Origin: an uncultured Lachnospiraceae bacterium
GTDB lineage: Bacteria > Bacillota > Clostridia > Lachnospirales > Lachnospiraceae
NCBI GenBank assembly: GCA_947177465.1
Contig: CAMWUP010000011.1
Coordinates: 1-16,743, forward strand
DNA: 16,743 nt
Direction of reading: 5' to 3'
The notes below the pieces were generated by a model, which was not told where the DNA came from, searched no databases, and saw only the letters and a program-made list of their open reading frames with translations. Positions 13,683 to 16,743 of this stretch are shown piece by piece. The position numbers and the translations under genes were made by a program. Each line of letters starts with the position of its first letter. Position 1 is the first letter of the stretch.

Positions 13683-15479
13683 TTACACATTCCGAAATTT
13701 TACGGGAATCTTCAGGGTAATGCAGGTGCCTGCTCCCTGTATGCTCTCTATCGCCATTCCATAAGCTTCCCCATAATACAGGCGGATTCTCTGGTTGATG
13801 TTGCACAGACCGATGCTTGCCGTTCTGTCCAACGTTTTCTGCGCCATGCGTATCCGCAGGGTTTCCAGTTCATCCGCGCCCATGCCGCAGCCATTATCTG
13901 ATACGGCAATGCGCAAAAGCCCTTTTTCAGGCACATCCACCCGAATATCGATTTGTCCGTTTTCCGCAACCTGCTCCAATCCGTGCACAATCGCATTTTC
14001 AACGACAGGCTGTAACAGCAGCGGCAAAAGCAGATACTCCTCCAAATCCGGTATTTCCTCTACCTCTATCCGATAATTCACCCTGTCGCCAAAACGAATT
14101 TTCTGGATTTGCAGGTAGGTTTCCACATAATCCAGCTCTTTTTTCAGAGTTACCAGCGAAGTCCCCGTATTCTCCAGCACATAACGCATGGATTTGCCAA
14201 GCAGCTTGATTGCATTTGCCACCTCCCTGTTTCCCGATGTCAGAGCTTTCATGCGGATGCTTTCCAGTGTATTGTACAAAAAATGCGGATTTATCTGACC
14301 TGCAAGCATCTTCATTTCCATCACCTGCTGCTCATTTAGAAGCTGCTGCTCATTCAGTCTTGCCTGATACATCCTGGCATCCTTCTCCTTGATTTTCTGT
14401 ACCATGACCTGCAAGTCGGCAAACGCCTCTGACAGTTCATCCTCACCGCCGAAGTAATGAGGAATATCGTATTCCTCGTTGCTTGCCTTTTTCATTTCAT
14501 CTCTGAGCACTTTCACACGTCCCGTAAAATACCCGGTAAAATAGCGAATCAGAAGCGCAGGCGCCGCAAGCGCTACCAAAATAATCAGAAAGCAGGTAAT
14601 TAAAATCACATTCCTGTCCCTGTATGCGCTTTCACTTATCGTCGTGATATATATTTTACTTTCCGTCTGGTACGGATGCAGGGTAGAGATATCGGCAAGG
14701 AACTTATCTGCCTGCTCCCATACCGGCCCCAGATACTGGTAGTAATTGTCTGTGTAATCAATATAAATATCCTGTGTTTCTCCATAATCCCTGCGGGTCG
14801 AATTGTAAAAAATCTTCTGATTATCCGCAGATATGGTTATTCTGTATTCGCCGCTGCTAATGCGGGTCTGCAGATAATTATCGCTAATCATGATAACAAG
14901 CACTGCCTGATAATCGCTGCCGATTACCGTAATCCTGCGCACCAGCGCCAGATTCCAGTAAGAATTTCCGTACTTGTCCTTTTTTTCCATCGGAATCCAG
15001 AAGGTTCCCGCCTGTCCCACTGCCTTTTGATACCATTCCTCGCCTTGCACCGTATCGCCGGCATATGCAAAATGCATGTAAGCTGCGGCGTTGATATTGT
15101 CCGTGTATATCACAATATCTTCTATCTCTGCGTGGGAGGAAATATAATTGTCCATCGTAGTATAATAGTACGCCGCTCCTCCCGCCGCATTTTTTTCCTG
15201 CAGGGATAGTATCTCCTGCAGCCTGTCCTCAAAAGCAATTTCCTCCGAAATATTATAGGTCTGCGCCGTGATTTCAAATAGGATAGTCCTGACGCGCATA
15301 CTGTCCGATACCAGAAGGTCCTGATGATAGTTTGTCAGAAGTCTTGCCGTGTTTCCCAGCAAAAAAGAACCGATTACGGCTATCGGAAAACAGACCGCAA
15401 GAATATAAGTCAGATATAACTGCTGCCGTATTTTCCTTCTGCTGATTAGCTCCCATAATCGGTTCTTTCTTTTTTTCAT
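13683..15479 (-). CDS. YesM-type sensor histidine kinase
   Basis: A 598-residue membrane kinase. A first membrane helix (~20-44) and a second (~290-312) enclose a ~245-residue extracellular sensor region, then a HAMP-like segment (~313-365), a helical linker, the His_kinase domain with phospho-acceptor H399 in QINPHFLYNTLES, and the ATPase domain: N495 in VVENAIVHG, D528-N-G-x-G at 528-532, and the second glycine motif in ASIGLCNINQRI. This HPHFLYN-type arrangement is typical of kinases that pair with YesN/AraC-type regulators. The ATG at 15479 has AGGGG 7 nt upstream; a GTG at 15500 lies before that site. It starts 65 bp after the GH31 stop, so it is probably in the GH31 operon. No response regulator adjoins it; the one at the left end of the window is the natural candidate partner. 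The linker holds a 6-residue tandem repeat (LNEQQL, LNEQQV). Confidence 0.93.
   Translation of the reverse strand: MKKRKNRLWELISRRKIRQQLYLTYILAVCFPIAVIGSFLLGNTARLLTNYHQDLLVSDSMRVRTILFEITAQTYNISEEIAFEDRLQEILSLQEKNAAGGAAYYYTTMDNYISSHAEIEDIVIYTDNINAAAYMHFAYAGDTVQGEEWYQKAVGQAGTFWIPMEKKDKYGNSYWNLALVRRITVIGSDYQAVLVIMISDNYLQTRISSGEYRITISADNQKIFYNSTRRDYGETQDIYIDYTDNYYQYLGPVWEQADKFLADISTLHPYQTESKIYITTISESAYRDRNVILITCFLIILVALAAPALLIRYFTGYFTGRVKVLRDEMKKASNEEYDIPHYFGGEDELSEAFADLQVMVQKIKEKDARMYQARLNEQQLLNEQQVMEMKMLAGQINPHFLYNTLESIRMKALTSGNREVANAIKLLGKSMRYVLENTGTSLVTLKKELDYVETYLQIQKIRFGDRVNYRIEVEEIPDLEEYLLLPLLLQPVVENAIVHGLEQVAENGQIDIRVDVPEKGLLRIAVSDNGCGMGADELETLRIRMAQKTLDRTASIGLCNINQRIRLYYGEAYGMAIESIQGAGTCITLKIPVKFRNV
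14325..14357. repeat. 18-nt-period tandem repeat in the kinase linker helix
   Basis: CTGCTGCTCATTTAG (14325-14339) and CTGCTGCTCATTCAG (14343-14357) match at 14 of 15 bases, period 18 nt. It encodes LNEQQ twice, about 10-20 residues before the phospho-acceptor region. Confidence 0.7.
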
Positions 15480-15544
15480 ACTTCTACCCCTGCATATCAC
15501 AAGCGTGCCTGCGATATTGCGCCAATAAGGTTTTTCTTCACATT

Positions 15545-16743
15545 CTACAGCGTTACGGTAATATGTCCCGTCTCAGACTTGATAATCGTATCGTTTCCTT
15601 CCACCGTCATGCTGCCGTCCTTTACAGACGCCGCTTTTACATTCACCAGACGCACGCTGTAAGGCTTGTCCGTCATCACATTGACCGTAATGGTGCTGCC
15701 CTGTCTCTCGACTGATACTTTTACTTCTTCTGTATTGTCCATGCCGAACACAACATCCGTTGTGCGCACACCGTCCGCAAGCTCATAGATGCGCAGCTCC
15801 ACGCCGTCGCCATAGTCGTAATCCGGCCTGTCATCTCGTGCGCCGAGCGCTACGATGGAATTTTCCTTTACCAAAAGCGGCACACTCAGATAACCGTGCT
15901 TTTCTTTTATCCAGCGTCCGCCCGTCTTTACCTCTCCGGTAAAGAAATCGGTCCAGCGTCCTTCCGGCAGGTAATAATCTGCCATACCCTCTTCGTTAAA
16001 GATAGGCGCCGTCAGGAAATTGTCTCCCAGCATATACTGGCGGTCCGTATAGTGACAGGTTCTGTCCTCCGTAAATTCCAATACCATGCTGCGCATGGTG
16101 GGGATACCCGTTTTGCTGGTAATAACTGCCGTTTTGTTGAGATAAGGCATCAGCCTTGCTTTCAGCTTGGTGAAGAAACGCACTACGTCCACCGCCTCTT
16201 CATCATACGCCCACGGCACTCTGTAGGAAGTACTGCCGTGCAGACGGCTGTGAGAAGATAAAAGTCCAAAAGCAACCCAGCGCTTGTAAACATCCGGTGT
16301 GGAGGTGCTTTCAAACCCGCCGATATCATGCGCCCAGTAGCCAAAACCGGACATCATCAGGGAAAGACCGCCGCGCAGACTCTCCTCCATGGACTCATAG
16401 TCGGACCAGCAGTCGCCGCCCCAGTGTACGGGGAATTTCTGTCCGCCCGCGGTTGCAGAACGCGCAAACAGTACTGCTTCGCCCTTGCCGCGCTTTTTCT
16501 CTAATATCTCATATACCACTTTATTATACAGATAGGTGTAGTAATTGTGCATCTTCTTCGGCTCGGAACCGTCGTGATAGCAGATGCCTTCTACGGGAAT
16601 TCTCTCGCCGAAGTCCGTCTTAAAGCAGTCCACGCCCATATCAAGCAGACCTGCCAGCTTTTCCTGATACCATGCGCAGGCTTCCTTGTTGGTGAAATCT
16701 ACCAGCGCCATACCCGGCTGCCACATATCCCACTGCCATACAT
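15545..16743 (-). CDS. yicI: GH31 alpha-xylosidase (YicI-like), C-terminal part
   Basis: The frame is open to the window edge; 398 residues are visible, roughly the C-terminal half of a YicI-type enzyme (about 770 residues). It begins in VWQWDMWQPG and matches what I recall of E. coli YicI closely: KTDFGERIP with the catalytic nucleophile Asp (visible residue 43, YicI D416) and PVHWGGDC with the acid/base Asp (visible residue 110, YicI D482), followed by SLRGGLSLMMSGFGYW, HDIGGFE and SSHSRLHGS. The family removes terminal alpha-1,6-linked xylose from xyloglucan oligosaccharides such as isoprimeverose. C-terminal beta-domains follow normally to a TAG stop. An in-frame ATG at 16726 is internal, not the start. 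The kinase gene follows after 65 bp in the same direction. Confidence 0.93.
   Translation of the reverse strand, partial: VWQWDMWQPGMALVDFTNKEACAWYQEKLAGLLDMGVDCFKTDFGERIPVEGICYHDGSEPKKMHNYYTYLYNKVVYEILEKKRGKGEAVLFARSATAGGQKFPVHWGGDCWSDYESMEESLRGGLSLMMSGFGYWAHDIGGFESTSTPDVYKRWVAFGLLSSHSRLHGSTSYRVPWAYDEEAVDVVRFFTKLKARLMPYLNKTAVITSKTGIPTMRSMVLEFTEDRTCHYTDRQYMLGDNFLTAPIFNEEGMADYYLPEGRWTDFFTGEVKTGGRWIKEKHGYLSVPLLVKENSIVALGARDDRPDYDYGDGVELRIYELADGVRTTDVVFGMDNTEEVKVSVERQGSTITVNVMTDKPYSVRLVNVKAASVKDGSMTVEGNDTIIKSETGHITVTL

Overview
The window looks like a carbohydrate-utilisation locus from a low-to-mid GC Firmicute, most likely a Lachnospiraceae-type gut Clostridium. Reasons: YesM/YesN-type two-component proteins, an LplA/LplB/LplC-type sugar ABC transporter without its own ATPase, a YesL-like (DUF624) protein, AGGAGG ribosome binding sites, and secreted enzymes with Big_2-type domains and a C-terminal membrane anchor. 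The species cannot be named from the sequence alone.

Layout. On the + strand at the left end, a consensus-like promoter (106-134) drives an AraC-type response regulator (199-1761) and, 37 bp later, a small, visibly AT-richer NUDIX hydrolase (1799-2287). A near-perfect inverted repeat plus T-run (2347-2392) ends that unit. Everything else is on the - strand and reads right to left: an alpha-xylosidase-like GH31 cut by the window edge (15545-16743), a YesM-type histidine kinase (13683-15479), a large non-catalytic surface protein built of three related beta-rich modules (11728-13539) followed by a terminator (11674-11708), and then a second unit with its own promoter: two permeases (10001-11455, 9017-9988), a lipoprotein solute-binding protein (7253-8980), a DUF624 protein (6479-7138), an alpha/beta-hydrolase esterase (5612-6430), a YccF-family membrane protein (5180-5539) and a secreted multidomain GH5 endoglucanase (2431-5163).

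How it may work together. The GH5 enzyme (GH5_4-like by its GWNLGNT motif) would cut a beta-1,4-glucan backbone at the cell surface. The three-module protein would hold the glycan there. The ABC transporter would import oligosaccharides, an esterase would deacetylate them, and the GH31 (very close to E. coli YicI, an isoprimeverose-releasing alpha-xylosidase) would remove xylose side chains. Endoglucanase plus YicI-type xylosidase plus esterase points to xyloglucan or its oligosaccharides; this is inference. The kinase and the response regulator, placed at opposite ends of the locus, are candidates for one split two-component system that controls it.

Most notable: (i) a module family found three times in the non-catalytic surface protein and once in the GH5 enzyme, a candidate carbohydrate-binding module that I cannot assign to a named family; (ii) an extra domain of about 190 residues with four membrane segments fused in front of a sugar permease; (iii) an orphan kinase within the operon; (iv) repeated TGTAA-type elements upstream of the promoters. 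No tRNA, rRNA, CRISPR, insertion sequence or phage gene was seen.
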